Below the pieces are notes generated by a model. It saw only the letters and a program-made list of their open reading frames with translations. It was not told where the DNA came from and ran no database searches. Positions 7,663 through 16,625 of a stretch of 40,290 nucleotides of DNA are shown piece by piece; the first letter of the stretch is position 1, and each line of letters begins with the position of its first letter. Where the stretch lies: the NCBI RefSeq assembly GCF_001542415.1, contig NZ_LNCU01000107.1, positions 124,461-164,750 of the forward strand. Direction: 5' to 3'. This DNA comes from Bradyrhizobium macuxiense. GTDB taxonomy: Bacteria > Pseudomonadota > Alphaproteobacteria > Rhizobiales > Xanthobacteraceae. The position numbers and the translations under genes were made by a program.

Positions 7663-8661
7663 ATGAGGATGAAAAAGAAGGCCGCTATCGCGGTCGCAGC
7701 ATTTGTTTTGCCGACTATTACGACCGGGGCGCACGCCTTTGAGTTTGGCGCTGCTGCTGCGTTGCAGAAGCCTGGAGTAGCCTTGGGAGCGGCTGCAGCG
7801 GCACCGCCGCCCGGACTATACGGCTTCGATCAGTTCTTCACGTACCAAGGACGTCTCGTCGGTCCAGGAACACCAAGAGATGCGGATGGCTCGGCATCTG
7901 GCACTATCAGTTCCGCGGCAGCCCATGGATTTGTGTATGTCCCCGGCTGGACCTTTCTCGGCGCATCATACGATGCCGTGGCTGTGGTTCCGTTTGCTAC
8001 GCTCAGCGTCGGCCCTCCAGTCAATTTCAATTCGTCCGGAATGCACAACTCATACTTCGCAAATGAACTGAGTTGGAAGCTTGGGGACAGTGGCTTCTTT
8101 ATCAAAGCGGGGCTCGGTTTGTACGCTCCTACTGGTACCCAACAGGGCGCGAATGGCCTCGCTAATGTTGGAAATCCGTGGTGGACTTTCCAGCCAGAAT
8201 TTGTCGTGTCCTACCTAAAAGATGGCTGGAATCTCACCGCGAATGTGTTCGACGAGATCAATACCGCGAACAGCATCACCGACTATCGGAGTGGCGATGT
8301 ACTCCACGCCGAGTTCACGGCTACGAAGACAATCGGAAACTGGACGATAGGACCGGTGGCCTATTATGTGGGACAGATCACCGGCGATCGGTCGAGCGCG
8401 TTCTATCACGATACCATCTTTGTGAACCGGTATGACGTTTGGGCGGCCGGCGGCTTGCTCGGATATAACTTTGGTCCCGTGCAGGTGAGCCTTTGGGGCA
8501 CTCAAGAGTTGTCGGCGACGGCATCAGGCGGAACCGCCGGTCCTCCAGGTATCGATACGGCCGCGGTCGCTAAGGGCTTCTCCGTCTTCGCTCAGTTGAA
8601 TTACCGTATCTGGGCGCCGGAAGAGGCGTCGCCCCCCAAGCTATCGCTGTTTCACAAATGA
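7663..8661 (+). CDS. SphA / phenol-degradation MetA-like outer-membrane protein
   Basis: 332 residues from the ATG at 7663, preceded by CTGGAGGG; the frame is open about 100 bp further upstream but lacks a ribosome site there. A signal peptide is plain: MRMKKKAAIAVAAFVLPTIT, cleaved after AHA at 25. The mature part alternates aromatic and polar residues as in beta strands (FFIKAGLGLYAPTG, NPWWTFQPEFVVSYL, NLTANVFDEIN, GNWTIGPVAYYVG) and ends with a terminal strand FSVFAQLNYRIWAP. This is the pattern of the MetA_deg/SphA family often encoded beside aromatic catabolic genes and thought to help uptake of hydrophobic compounds across the outer membrane. Downstream of TetR on the same strand, it may be under its control. 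The exact substrate is unknown. Confidence 0.78.
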   Translation: MRMKKKAAIAVAAFVLPTITTGAHAFEFGAAAALQKPGVALGAAAAAPPPGLYGFDQFFTYQGRLVGPGTPRDADGSASGTISSAAAHGFVYVPGWTFLGASYDAVAVVPFATLSVGPPVNFNSSGMHNSYFANELSWKLGDSGFFIKAGLGLYAPTGTQQGANGLANVGNPWWTFQPEFVVSYLKDGWNLTANVFDEINTANSITDYRSGDVLHAEFTATKTIGNWTIGPVAYYVGQITGDRSSAFYHDTIFVNRYDVWAAGGLLGYNFGPVQVSLWGTQELSATASGGTAGPPGIDTAAVAKGFSVFAQLNYRIWAPEEASPPKLSLFHK

Positions 8662-9157
8662 GTTGGAGTAAATAGCGGCTCAGTTCCGCATGCTACAAAG
8701 CGCCTACAATAACCCTGTTGGTTGATTCGTCGGGCCCAACACGGCGTGACGAGTTAACCAACGGATTTCCAAACTGCCGTCCCGAGTCCTCTTTAGTTGG
8801 GCTTCAATCGACCCTTACTTTTGGAATTTGCGAGCATGTCGTCGGCTGCCCGCGACAGGATATCCGGAATGTATCGCTTGCGGGGACGCCCTCGCACCGC
8901 AACCTGCCAAACAGCTTGCAGAGACAGACGCGGCCGTGCTCCAGGAAGAGAGTGAAGCTCGCCCAGCGCTTCGGGATTGTAGTTGAACGCCTTGGCCTCA
9001 CGTTCATCGCGGTCCGCATGCTCGACTTGATCGGGTTCGTCGCGTTCGTCGGTGAAAAGATGCCAATCGACACCTGGTCGGGATGGACAGGTCCCGACGT
9101 TGCAGTCTATGGTTGCGTCTATTGTGGATCGCATCTGTTATCCCGGATGGCATCATC
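8662..9157. other. Intergenic region with imperfect inverted repeat
   Basis: About 500 bp without a recognisable gene. A minus-strand frame of about 113 codons (8793-9134) has no family features I know. An imperfect inverted repeat (arms 8716-8731 and 8748-8763, 13 of 16 positions pairing, 16-nt loop) lies 55 bp after the outer-membrane protein gene and could be a weak terminator or a protein-binding site; no T-run follows. Confidence 0.4.
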
Positions 9158-9412
9158 ATGATAATTTCGAAGAAGGTCATACCTGTTGGAATGGTTCTCC
9201 TCTTCGCCTCGCCTGCCTGGGCCGGAGGGATCAAGAATTTTCTGCGTCCGCTGAGCGTCTCCACCGCGAAAAGTACCGGGTGCACGGGCGGAGGAATCCC
9301 GACCTGTCCGAGGACGATACAGGGGGCTCTGTTGACCGATGACCAGGTCAAGACCATTCAGCAATGGCACAGCGAGAACGTCGAGGCGGCGAAGAGCCAA
9401 CTGGCCAAGTAG
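9158..9412 (+). CDS. Small exported protein of unknown function
   Basis: 84 residues from the ATG at 9158. The N-terminus is a typical signal peptide (MIISKKVIPVGMVLLFASPA, cleavage after WA at 22), leaving about 62 residues with two cysteines in STGCTGGGIPTCP and a charged amphipathic tail (LTDDQVKTIQQWHSENVEAA). I do not recognise a family. It precedes the lipoprotein gene by 30 bp on the same strand, so the two may be co-transcribed and act together in the envelope. The longer upstream frame (from 9083) has no ribosome site and would bury the signal peptide. Confidence 0.55.
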   Translation: MIISKKVIPVGMVLLFASPAWAGGIKNFLRPLSVSTAKSTGCTGGGIPTCPRTIQGALLTDDQVKTIQQWHSENVEAAKSQLAK

Positions 9413-9442
9413 CGGTCGTCGGCACGATGGGGGCTGGGCTGC

Positions 9443-10522
9443 ATGTTCTCTCGCACGGGTGATCGCGCACGCGCATTTCGCGCCTCCGCGACGATGTTGG
9501 CGGTGATCTGCTGCTCCGGTTGCGGTCTCACCGCGCCCGAGATCAACGAACCGTTCGATGTCGACAAGCCGCCGGGCGGCTACACGCCAGTCGGATTTTC
9601 CGCGACTGCACAGATCGAATACGAAATAAAAAAACGCATCTATTGCGACCTAAGAGCCGCGGTGAAGGCGGCGAACGAAGTGCCTGTGACGGAAGGGCCT
9701 ACAGTCGATCGGTTAACCGTGAAGCAACCCGGACAAATACCGAAATCGTGGGGCGCACAGGTAAGTCTCAGTCTCCAAGTGGACGAAACGTCCGGATTGA
9801 ATCCCGGCGTCGCCATGAATCAGGCTCTCCCAAATGCCGCGACCGTCTTCGGTGTCGGCATCGCGAACACGGTCACTACGCCGCAGTCCTTCAGCTTGGG
9901 ATTCGGCGGCACCGTTTCGTCGACTGCGACCAGGACTGATAAGTTCGATCCGTATTATTCGGTCGAGGACCTGCTGAAGCCGTATGCGCCGAACTCGATC
10001 TGCGCAGGTGGGCCGCCGTACATCCAGAACGACTACCTTTGGAAGGGATGGGTCCCCGCCCAAAGCTCGCCTTTCATCATCGAGAGCGACCTTCGCATCA
10101 AGGAGTGGTTAGTGGGAGCCATGTTCGTGGCCAATGCACTCCCTTCCAGTCCTATTCCTTCTCAATTCCGGGGTAGTAGCGCCACCGACGCTAAGAGCAG
10201 AAAAGGCGACAAAGGTAATGAAGCCGACAAGGGCAAAGGTGGCGGCGAAAGCCAAGTGACCAGCAACAAAGATACGGTCAGCCTGGAAATTAAGTTCATC
10301 ATTGTGACGAGCGGAAGCATCACGCCGACCTGGAAACTGGTTCGCTTCTCTGCGAACTCGGGCTCGTCGCCTTTCTTCAATACCGGGCGGACGCGCACGC
10401 ACGACTTGATCATCACGATCGGAGATCCGTCGCTGATAAGCTCGAATAGCCATCTCGCTTCGCAGATCGGTAACTCGGTCAGCAGCGCCAACAAGGCAAA
10501 CGGGTCGAGCAACGGCAATTGA
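9443..10522 (+). CDS. Putative lipoprotein, unknown function
   Basis: 359 residues. An arginine-rich N-terminus followed by MLAVICCSGC gives a lipobox-like end at Cys27, so the mature protein is probably lipid-anchored in the envelope. The body is rich in Ser, Thr, Gly and beta-type segments (WGAQVSLSLQVDETS, QSFSLGFGGTVSSTATRT). A charged Lys/Gly/Asp-rich linker at about 255-275 separates a C-terminal domain containing DTVSLEIKFIIVTSGSITP. I have a general memory of similar hypothetical proteins in rhizobial genomes but can name no domain. It follows the small exported protein by 30 bp. An alternative start at 9494 would begin at the hydrophobic core and remove the basic n-region. Confidence 0.65.
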   Translation: MFSRTGDRARAFRASATMLAVICCSGCGLTAPEINEPFDVDKPPGGYTPVGFSATAQIEYEIKKRIYCDLRAAVKAANEVPVTEGPTVDRLTVKQPGQIPKSWGAQVSLSLQVDETSGLNPGVAMNQALPNAATVFGVGIANTVTTPQSFSLGFGGTVSSTATRTDKFDPYYSVEDLLKPYAPNSICAGGPPYIQNDYLWKGWVPAQSSPFIIESDLRIKEWLVGAMFVANALPSSPIPSQFRGSSATDAKSRKGDKGNEADKGKGGGESQVTSNKDTVSLEIKFIIVTSGSITPTWKLVRFSANSGSSPFFNTGRTRTHDLIITIGDPSLISSNSHLASQIGNSVSSANKANGSSNGN

Positions 10523-10556
10523 GCCGGACCGCAATCTTGATGGGAGCTTCTCCACG

Positions 10557-10870
10557 CTAGATCGTCTTCAGCGCTTCGATCATAAAGTCGGTTAATGCGC
10601 ACGCGGCGCGTTTGATGGTCCGACCGGCCGCGTAAACAGCGCTCAACTCCACCGTGCCGAGATCCCAATTCGGCGGCACGCGTATCAGCTTGCCTTCTTC
10701 GAACTCGGGTCTCAGCGAGCCGCTCGACGGCATGACGATGCCGAGGCCCGTGACCGCAGCCGTGATGGCTCCCTCGTTGCCGGCGATGCGAGCGCGCCCC
10801 TCGACGCTGTCGGCGTCGTCGTGCTGCTCTTCTCGAACGACCAGTGCGGAGTAACCGAGTTGACCGGCCC
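10557..10870 (-). pseudogene. LysR-family regulator, C-terminal fragment
   Basis: The minus strand encodes about 100 residues ending at TAG 10557-10559 that match the end of a LysR substrate-binding domain: GYSALVVREE, then ITAAVTGLGIVMPSSGSL, FEEGKLIRVPP, SAVYAAGRTIKRAA and a closing TDFMIEALKTI. No helix-turn-helix domain is present upstream and the frame is lost near 10870, so this is a 5'-truncated remnant. It lies end to end with the lipoprotein gene. The next 180 bp (10871-11048) hold nothing I can name. Confidence 0.65.
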
Positions 10871-11048
10871 GACGATGATCGCGTGGGGCGACTGGTCGGC
10901 GGGCGCTTTCGGCGCGCCGGCGACTGATACCTTAAGCTACGCCGAAGGCATCCGGCATGGCCTAAGGGTCTATGCGGCAGCCAGTCTGCTGCCGCAGCAT
11001 TGGCCGATGCTGGCGGTGCCGCATCGGCTGCGACCGATCATTGAACGC

Positions 11049-11780
11049 TCAGAACCGATCGTCGTGGCTCGATTCATGGCTCGTGCCGCCAGCCTCGTGG
11101 CCGCCGCGCGAGCGTATGCATTTGCGGACGTTTCGGCAGAACTGCATACAGCCTTGGCTGGTGATCGGACCGTTGTCGGTCGGTGCGAGGTCCCATTGAA
11201 ACAGTGTGGGAATAGCGTTGACGAAGGCCAGATCGTCTTCGAGCGTCGTTGTGCAGGTAAGTAGGCGGCGCGCGGTGTCGCATGTCTCCAGCAGGACGCG
11301 GTCTTGCAGTCCAAGAGCATCATGCAGCAAACGGACGCCGAACCGTTCGAGCATCGCGCGTTGCTGCAGGATCGTGTGAACTTGGCCAAGAACGCCAGCA
11401 TCCTCATCGGCCAGAAGAGGGACGCTCCCAAGCGAGCTCGCATGGACGAATTCGAGACCGACCAGTCCGAGCCCCGCCGTTGCCACATCGAAGCAAAGGC
11501 TGGTCACAGCCAGACCCTCGCGCGCGCCTTTCGTTGGGCGAAGATTAACGGTCTGCCGGTCAAGCTGAGTTTCTTCCAGGAGAATTTCGTCGTCGAGGAT
11601 CGGAAAGTGGCTATGCAGCAGCGTCATGCCGAAACGATGGTTGGCGCGCTGCTCCACCAGACAACGCCCGACTTCAGCCAGACAGGCGAAATCATCGGCG
11701 GTGAGAAGGCCGGCATCCGTTGCATCGATGTCCGGCAGGGCTGTGTAGTCGTGGGAATGAGGTTGCCGCAATTGGATCAT
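11049..11780 (-). CDS. Conserved hypothetical protein
   Basis: 243 residues on the minus strand from an ATG with GGAG eight bases upstream. Frame and composition look genuine: TALPDIDATDAGLLTADDFA near the start, a central GLGLVGLEFVHASSLGS, FGVRLLHDALGLQDRVLLET, and a C-terminal block with GPITSQGCMQFC. I recall proteins of this general shape annotated only as hypothetical in rhizobia, usually ending in a cysteine-containing block. No enzyme motif or membrane segment is visible. Its upstream neighbour on the same strand is a damaged GNAT-like gene, and the region is otherwise decayed, so this may be the surviving member of a lost operon. Confidence 0.5.
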   Translation of the reverse strand: MIQLRQPHSHDYTALPDIDATDAGLLTADDFACLAEVGRCLVEQRANHRFGMTLLHSHFPILDDEILLEETQLDRQTVNLRPTKGAREGLAVTSLCFDVATAGLGLVGLEFVHASSLGSVPLLADEDAGVLGQVHTILQQRAMLERFGVRLLHDALGLQDRVLLETCDTARRLLTCTTTLEDDLAFVNAIPTLFQWDLAPTDNGPITSQGCMQFCRNVRKCIRSRGGHEAGGTSHESSHDDRF

Positions 11781-11965
11781 GTTACTTCTCCATGAGCAGT
11801 TGGTTGTGCTCTACAATCGTCTTGCCATCGATCGAGGTCGTGCGATCGGCTGCTTACGCAATAGCTCACGCCACAGTCGGCGCTTTGGGTTACGCCGCTA
11901 CAATCCGGACATGGGGACGCGCATAGGCGCCGAGCGCAAGCGCTTTATATTTTATGAAGAAGCTT

Positions 11966-12403
11966 TCAAAGGCGAACACATGCTCCTCGCCGTTGTCGTC
12001 GGTCAAAATCAATTCTTTCGCCGAGATCGGTCCGCCCAACCGTGCCCCGCAATAAGATGCCACCGCAGATATTGGCATCAAAGCCGTTCGATTGCGGCAG
12101 TGAATGCAGGCCGATCCTTCTCTTGAAGCCGATCTCGTTGCTCAATTCGATCGCCGCGCGCAGTACGACAGCGCCGACGCCGCGATAGCGCGGCTGATCG
12201 CAGAGCTCCTGCCGGTTCCAAGGTGCGGTCTCGACAAAAGATACATAGGTTCTTGCCCTGCATCGCGCGAGCCTATTACGTCGAACGGTATTCGCGTCCA
12301 AAAGGTCGATGGCCTGGGAGAAGCACTGATAGACCAACTTGTCGCATGCGATCACCGACGGTGCACGGCGAGACCCCTTGACAGGGGCGGCTGCATTTTC
12401 CAT
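11966..12403 (-). pseudogene. GNAT-like acetyltransferase remnant
   Basis: A minus-strand frame from the ATG at 12403 contains FVETAPWNRQELCDQPRY and RGVGAVVLRAAIELSNEIGF, then RIGLHSLPQSNGF, the signature of a GNAT acetyl-CoA-binding core. After this the expected C-terminal segment is missing and the frame runs into unrelated arginine-rich sequence. A different frame (11890-12081) then carries sensible sequence (GGPISAKELILTDDNGEEHV) from something else. I read this as a truncated or frameshifted gene joined to another fragment. A short functional protein is possible but less likely. Confidence 0.45.
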
Positions 12404-12567
12404 CGAAGACAAATGGGCCCCCGAGAACAACAGCTGTCCGGCGTCTTGTCCGGAGCACGAAAAAGCTATGGCGTGCCGGGGGGAGCGTGCTATCCTGTTG
12501 CAATCTCGGCCAATTTTTGCGCTGCAACGATTTTTTGACGATCGCCAGCTGCAGCATCGAGCGTGAC

Positions 12568-13437
12568 ATGGAACCTGAGCAGGTGTTCGGAAGCTCGGAA
12601 ACTCACCGCATACCGGAGCTGTTTGGCGCTGACGTAAGGGCCTCCAGCGAGGGCTACGGATGGGTGTCAGTGTATGCTTCTCTTCAAAGGGAAAGACCGT
12701 TTGACGCAAGATTTGAGGCGATCGCCAATAGTCTCGTAGTTTTACACCGTAGCGGTCCGGTAGAGGTGACGTTACGATCGGGCGGCGCCGTTTTGTCGCG
12801 CAGCATCCCCAAGGGAAGCATTTTTTTCCTGCCGGCAGGTCACGCATGCGAGATAGAACTTCAAGGGGCATTAGACACCTTGCAAATCTATCTCCGCTCA
12901 GAGCTGTTCGACAGTGCGCGGAAGGACCAGCTTACCCCGACGCTCGTCGAGAATGATGCGATTCTGCAGCACTTGGCAACGAGCATTGAGCTGGCGCTTT
13001 GCGAGCAGATGGCCAATTCTGCTCTCTTTGTCGATCCGATCGCGAGGGCGCTCGCCAACAGGATCAGCGCGATCAGCGCATGCAGTAAACCTTGGCAGGT
13101 TCGCGTCGCCGGACTCGCAGAACATCAGCTAAAGCGCCTTCGCGATTTCGTGGACACAAATCTCGAGAGTGAGATTCGACTGGAGTCGATGGCTAGCGCG
13201 TGCGGCCTAAGCACGAAGTCATTCATTCGAATCTTCAAGGCCTCAACCGGCAAGTCGCCTTATCAGTACGTGATTGCGGCACGGATTGAACGAGCCAAGC
13301 GACTGATTGAGGAAGAGCAGGAGGGTTTGGCCGAGGTCGCATTGCGCTGCGGCTTCTCGCATCAAGAGCACTTGACGCGTGTCTTCCGCAGACTGACGGG
13401 CCAGACCCCTGGGCAATACCGTCGTAACGTCAATTGA
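12568..13437 (+). CDS. AraC-family transcriptional regulator (first of a tandem pair)
   Basis: 289 residues from the ATG at 12568; the frame is open to 12487, but the family match starts after this Met. Residues 1-175 form a cupin-like sensor region (GYGWVSVYASLQRERPFDAR, then IPKGSIFFLPAGHACEIEL and LDTLQIYLRSELF). The last about 100 residues carry the double helix-turn-helix: LESMASACGLSTKSFIRIF, YQYVIAARIERAKRLI and LAEVALRCGFSHQEHLTRVF, closing with FRRLTGQTPGQYRR. It is an activator-type regulator, immediately followed (13 bp) by a paralogue with the same architecture, and upstream of the catabolic unit starting at 14683, its most likely target. Confidence 0.9.
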   Translation: MEPEQVFGSSETHRIPELFGADVRASSEGYGWVSVYASLQRERPFDARFEAIANSLVVLHRSGPVEVTLRSGGAVLSRSIPKGSIFFLPAGHACEIELQGALDTLQIYLRSELFDSARKDQLTPTLVENDAILQHLATSIELALCEQMANSALFVDPIARALANRISAISACSKPWQVRVAGLAEHQLKRLRDFVDTNLESEIRLESMASACGLSTKSFIRIFKASTGKSPYQYVIAARIERAKRLIEEEQEGLAEVALRCGFSHQEHLTRVFRRLTGQTPGQYRRNVN

Positions 13438-13450
13438 GAGGCAGCTGACC

Positions 13451-14392
13451 ATGCAAAACCGCCCTGATTTGTTCGTGGCTGGGAAGCAACCCACAAGCGC
13501 CTCGCAGCCCTTCGACAGACGGGAAATCCACGCCGTGTTGCGAGAATCCGCGGTGAAAGGCGAGATGTCTAGTGAAGGGCTCGGCTGGTCGACTGCTTTC
13601 GCTTCACTCCAACGAGAGCAACCCTTTAGGGGACGCTTTGAATCTAATGCTAATGCGTTGTTAGTAACGGCCGCCGGCGGTGGGCCAGTCGACGTTACTT
13701 ACCGGATCGACGGACGCGTTATCTCAAAGCATTTGCAGGAAAGAGGGATATTTTTCCTCCCTCCCCATCGTGACTGCGAGGTCGCATTGGACACGCCGTT
13801 GAACACAATCCATGTATACCTACGGTCCGAGCTGTTTTACCAGCCGTGGCGGGACTCGCGGAATTCGAATTTCGGGCTATCGCCGCTGTTGGGAGATCCT
13901 GAGCCCGTGACCAGTAGTCTGCTCGCAGTCCTGGAGGAAATGTTGCGCGAAGGCGATCCATCTTGTTCGCTTCTTGCAGATTCTGTCTCGCATGCGATCG
14001 CCAATCGATTGACGTTGCTCAATGGACCAGAAACGGAAGCGAGCTTCTCGCGTGGCGCTCAGCGCCAGCTCAGCACCCGCAATTTTCGCTCGATTCGCGA
14101 ATTCGTCGAGTCCAATATCGCTGATTGCATCAGATTGGAGGATCTCGCCGCGATCTGTGGCGTAAGCTCAGAACATCTTATCCGCATGTTCAAGTCTTCA
14201 CTCGGTACGTCTCCGCATCGTTACGTGGTTGGACTGCGGATTAATCTTGCGAAGCGACTCCTAACTGATCCGCGCAACAGCCTTGCTGACATTGCGCGCC
14301 AGTGTGGGTTTGCGCACCAGCAGCATTTCACGAATACTTTCCGTCGAATGACGGGCGCCACGCCAGGTGCATATCGGCGCTCTATGAATTGA
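13451..14392 (+). CDS. AraC-family transcriptional regulator (second of a tandem pair)
   Basis: 313 residues, ATG with GAGAGG nine bases upstream. It parallels its neighbour along its length: LGWSTAFASLQREQPFRGRF, ERGIFFLPPHRDCEVAL, LNTIHVYLRSELF in the sensor half, and LEDLAAICGVSSEHLIRMF, YVVGLRINLAKRLL, LADIARQCGFAHQQHFTNTF and FRRMTGATPGAYRR in the DNA-binding half. The two therefore come from a duplication followed by strong divergence. Paired paralogues could bind different effectors, or one could antagonise the other. It is 290 bp upstream of the FMN reductase gene, same strand. Confidence 0.9.
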   Translation: MQNRPDLFVAGKQPTSASQPFDRREIHAVLRESAVKGEMSSEGLGWSTAFASLQREQPFRGRFESNANALLVTAAGGGPVDVTYRIDGRVISKHLQERGIFFLPPHRDCEVALDTPLNTIHVYLRSELFYQPWRDSRNSNFGLSPLLGDPEPVTSSLLAVLEEMLREGDPSCSLLADSVSHAIANRLTLLNGPETEASFSRGAQRQLSTRNFRSIREFVESNIADCIRLEDLAAICGVSSEHLIRMFKSSLGTSPHRYVVGLRINLAKRLLTDPRNSLADIARQCGFAHQQHFTNTFRRMTGATPGAYRRSMN

Positions 14393-14590
14393 TCATCACT
14401 ATTTCCCTTCTGTAGTTCGACCGAGGCTCTCCCCACCGCGGGAGCAGTTTATGCCAGTTTCCTGCAACCCGGTCCTGTTTGTGCAGGCTGGACCCCCGCG
14501 CATCTCCTAGTCTTGGCTGCAGGTCGTCACTCGTAATGACGGCGCCGAAGCTAGGGAGAAACGCGCATGGCATTGTTCAATGCCGGGCAA

Positions 14591-14640
14591 GGCCGCTTTT
14601 GCGGCCGAATTGACATGCATCCGCTCGACAAGGTTTGGCC
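14591..14640 (+). promoter_or_regulatory. Possible promoter of the FMN reductase to SDR unit
   Basis: A perfect 6-bp hairpin (GGCCGC, TTTT, GCGGCC, 14591-14606) is followed by TTGACA at 14610-14615, a consensus -35 box. The region 17 bp on is only weakly -10-like (GTTTGG). It lies about 70 bp before the first gene of the catabolic unit, where an AraC-activated promoter with a poor -10 would be expected. Confidence 0.3.
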
Positions 14641-14682
14641 TTCGCTCCTGTGCAGGGTGCAAGTCCAGAGGGGGGCGCGACG

Positions 14683-15306
14683 ATGAGCTGGGCTCCACTC
14701 ATTGTCGGGATTGGCGGAACGCTACGCGACGGATCGACCTCGGAGAAATCGCTTCGGGTCGCATTGACGGAAGCTGCGCGCCTCGGTGCGAAAACCCAGA
14801 TCTTCTCGGGACAATCCCTCCACCTTCCTCCCTATGATCCCACGGAACGAGCGCCGCGTGCGACCTCCATGATTGAGGCGTTGCGAGCCGCGGACGGGGT
14901 GATCATTGCAACTCCAAGCTACCATGGCTCGATCTCCGGCCTGGTCAAGAATGCGCTCGATTACACCGAGGATCTCCGCGCCGATGCTCGTGCGTACCTA
15001 GCGGGACGCGCGGTCGGCTCCATTGTCTGTGCGGATGGAACTCAGGCCATGGGGGCGACGCTCGCGACGCTTCGGGCCATCGTTCATGCGCTGCGCGGCT
15101 GGCCAACGCCGTTCTCTGCGGTGATTAACTCCGCGCAGCGACCGTTCTCTGCTGATGGTGGGTGCAACGATCCGCTCATAGCTCAACAACTCGCCTTCGT
15201 GGCGGAGCAGGTCGTCGAATTTGCGCGGATGAAGCGACTCTTTGAAAGCCGCAAGGCGTCGACGGACGAGCGAGAACCAGAGACTGCATCGGCGCAGTGC
15301 GGATAG
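14683..15306 (+). CDS. NAD(P)H-dependent FMN reductase (flavodoxin-like)
   Basis: 207 residues from the ATG at 14683 behind AGAGGGGGG; a longer frame from 14635 lacks a ribosome site. The fold signature is a phosphate loop near the N-terminus (VGIGGTLRDGSTSEKSL), then ADGVIIATPSYHGSISG and LVKNALDYTEDL, as in SsuE-type reductases. It reduces free FMN with NAD(P)H in the cytoplasm. It heads the unit and is separated by one gene (the MFS carrier) from an acyl-CoA-dehydrogenase-fold monooxygenase, which would need reduced flavin, so the two probably form a two-component monooxygenase. Other electron acceptors such as quinones are possible. Confidence 0.8.
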   Translation: MSWAPLIVGIGGTLRDGSTSEKSLRVALTEAARLGAKTQIFSGQSLHLPPYDPTERAPRATSMIEALRAADGVIIATPSYHGSISGLVKNALDYTEDLRADARAYLAGRAVGSIVCADGTQAMGATLATLRAIVHALRGWPTPFSAVINSAQRPFSADGGCNDPLIAQQLAFVAEQVVEFARMKRLFESRKASTDEREPETASAQCG

Positions 15307-15351
15307 AGCGCAATCCATAAACTGATAAACGGATACGAAAGGGAGGGAACT

Positions 15352-16584
15352 GTGAGCAAACGCATTTTCAGTTATGAGAATCTCGTTGTTCTTTTGATGG
15401 GAACTGCATTTGGCTTCGTATTTTTCGACCGGCTCGCGCTCAATTTTCTCGCTCCCTTCGTTGTGCCCGAGCTCCATCTGAATAACAGCCAACTCGGGGC
15501 ACTGGCGGCTGGCCTGGCCCTCACCTGGGCAGTGTCGGGCTACGTCGTTGGTAGTCTTTCGGACTATTTCCAAAATCGTAAGCCATTGCTGATTTGTGCG
15601 ATCGTTATCTTTTCAATCTGCTCGGTGAGCTCGGGGTTGGCTAATTCGTTTCTGACCCTGCTTGCCGCCCGTCTCGTCATGGGTTTTGCCGAAGGGCCAG
15701 TTCTGCCGATCGCTCAATCGATCATGGCTGCGGAGTCTTCCGAACACCGTCGCGGGTTCAACCAAGGGGTTCTACAGAATTTCCTGAGCGCCCTCCTTAG
15801 CAATTTCGCCGCGCCCCTGACACTCGTCGCGATCGGTGAGGTCTACGGCTGGCGAAGTGCGTTCTACATTGCAGCGGTGCCTGGCTTTATTGTTGCTGCT
15901 TTGATTGCTGTCTTCATCCGTGAGCCTTCTCGGCCTTCGCGGACACCCTCGGGCAACCGGATCCCGCTCGCGGAAATGCTGAAGTATCGAAATATCTGGA
16001 TTTGCGCGATCGTTAGCTGTCTCATGGTGGCTTGGCTGCTGATCCAGATTACTTTCCTCCCGATCTATCTGGTGCAGAGCCGCGGCCTCTCGCCGAGCGC
16101 GATGAGCGTGGCGTTAGCTGCGACGGGCATCGCTACGGCTGCTTCGTCAATCATCGTCCCCGCGCTCTCGGATCGGTTCGGACGTCGTCCCATTCTCTCG
16201 CTGTTCGCATTCCTTAGCGTGATCGCGCCGGTCACGACCGTGCTCTTTGAGGGACCGCTACCCTTGATGGTGCTAACTATGGGCATCGGCTATCTCGCGA
16301 TTGGTAGTTTCTCGCTGTTCATGGCCACCGTGCCGTCGGAGACTATTCCGCCGACCTACGTCGCTAGTGCTTTGGGCTTTATTATGGGTGTTGGTGAGCT
16401 TGCCGGCGGCTTTGCGGGACCCGCCCTGGCCGGGATCGCCGCCGACACGCTGGGCCCGTCAAGCTCAATGTGGATCGCTGCGGCGCTCGGCGTCGTGGCA
16501 GGTCTATGTTGTCTGATGCTGGACGAGACAGCCCCGCGCGCAATCGAGCGCACCAAAAAAGTAGTCGCCAATTTGCCGGCATGA
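15352..16584 (+). CDS. MFS transporter, probable aromatic or organic acid carrier
   Basis: 410 residues, GTG start behind GGGAGGG. About twelve hydrophobic segments are visible. The MFS signature between helices 2 and 3 appears as GSLSDYFQNRK and again in the second half as PALSDRFGRRP. Segments such as RLVMGFAEGPVLPIAQSIMA recall the anion:cation symporter and aromatic acid branches. It sits in the inner membrane. Located between the flavin reductase and the monooxygenase with short gaps, it most likely imports the substrate of this unit by proton symport; export of an intermediate cannot be excluded. The substrate is inferred from context only. Confidence 0.85.
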   Translation: MSKRIFSYENLVVLLMGTAFGFVFFDRLALNFLAPFVVPELHLNNSQLGALAAGLALTWAVSGYVVGSLSDYFQNRKPLLICAIVIFSICSVSSGLANSFLTLLAARLVMGFAEGPVLPIAQSIMAAESSEHRRGFNQGVLQNFLSALLSNFAAPLTLVAIGEVYGWRSAFYIAAVPGFIVAALIAVFIREPSRPSRTPSGNRIPLAEMLKYRNIWICAIVSCLMVAWLLIQITFLPIYLVQSRGLSPSAMSVALAATGIATAASSIIVPALSDRFGRRPILSLFAFLSVIAPVTTVLFEGPLPLMVLTMGIGYLAIGSFSLFMATVPSETIPPTYVASALGFIMGVGELAGGFAGPALAGIAADTLGPSSSMWIAAALGVVAGLCCLMLDETAPRAIERTKKVVANLPA

Positions 16585-16625
16585 CTCGTGCCACGATTTC
16601 AATTCAGAAGCCTGAGGAGAGCCAA

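Noticed and set aside
8718..9161. Plus-strand frame of 147 codons after the outer-membrane protein gene
   Set aside because: No ribosome site, no family-like segment, low-information composition.
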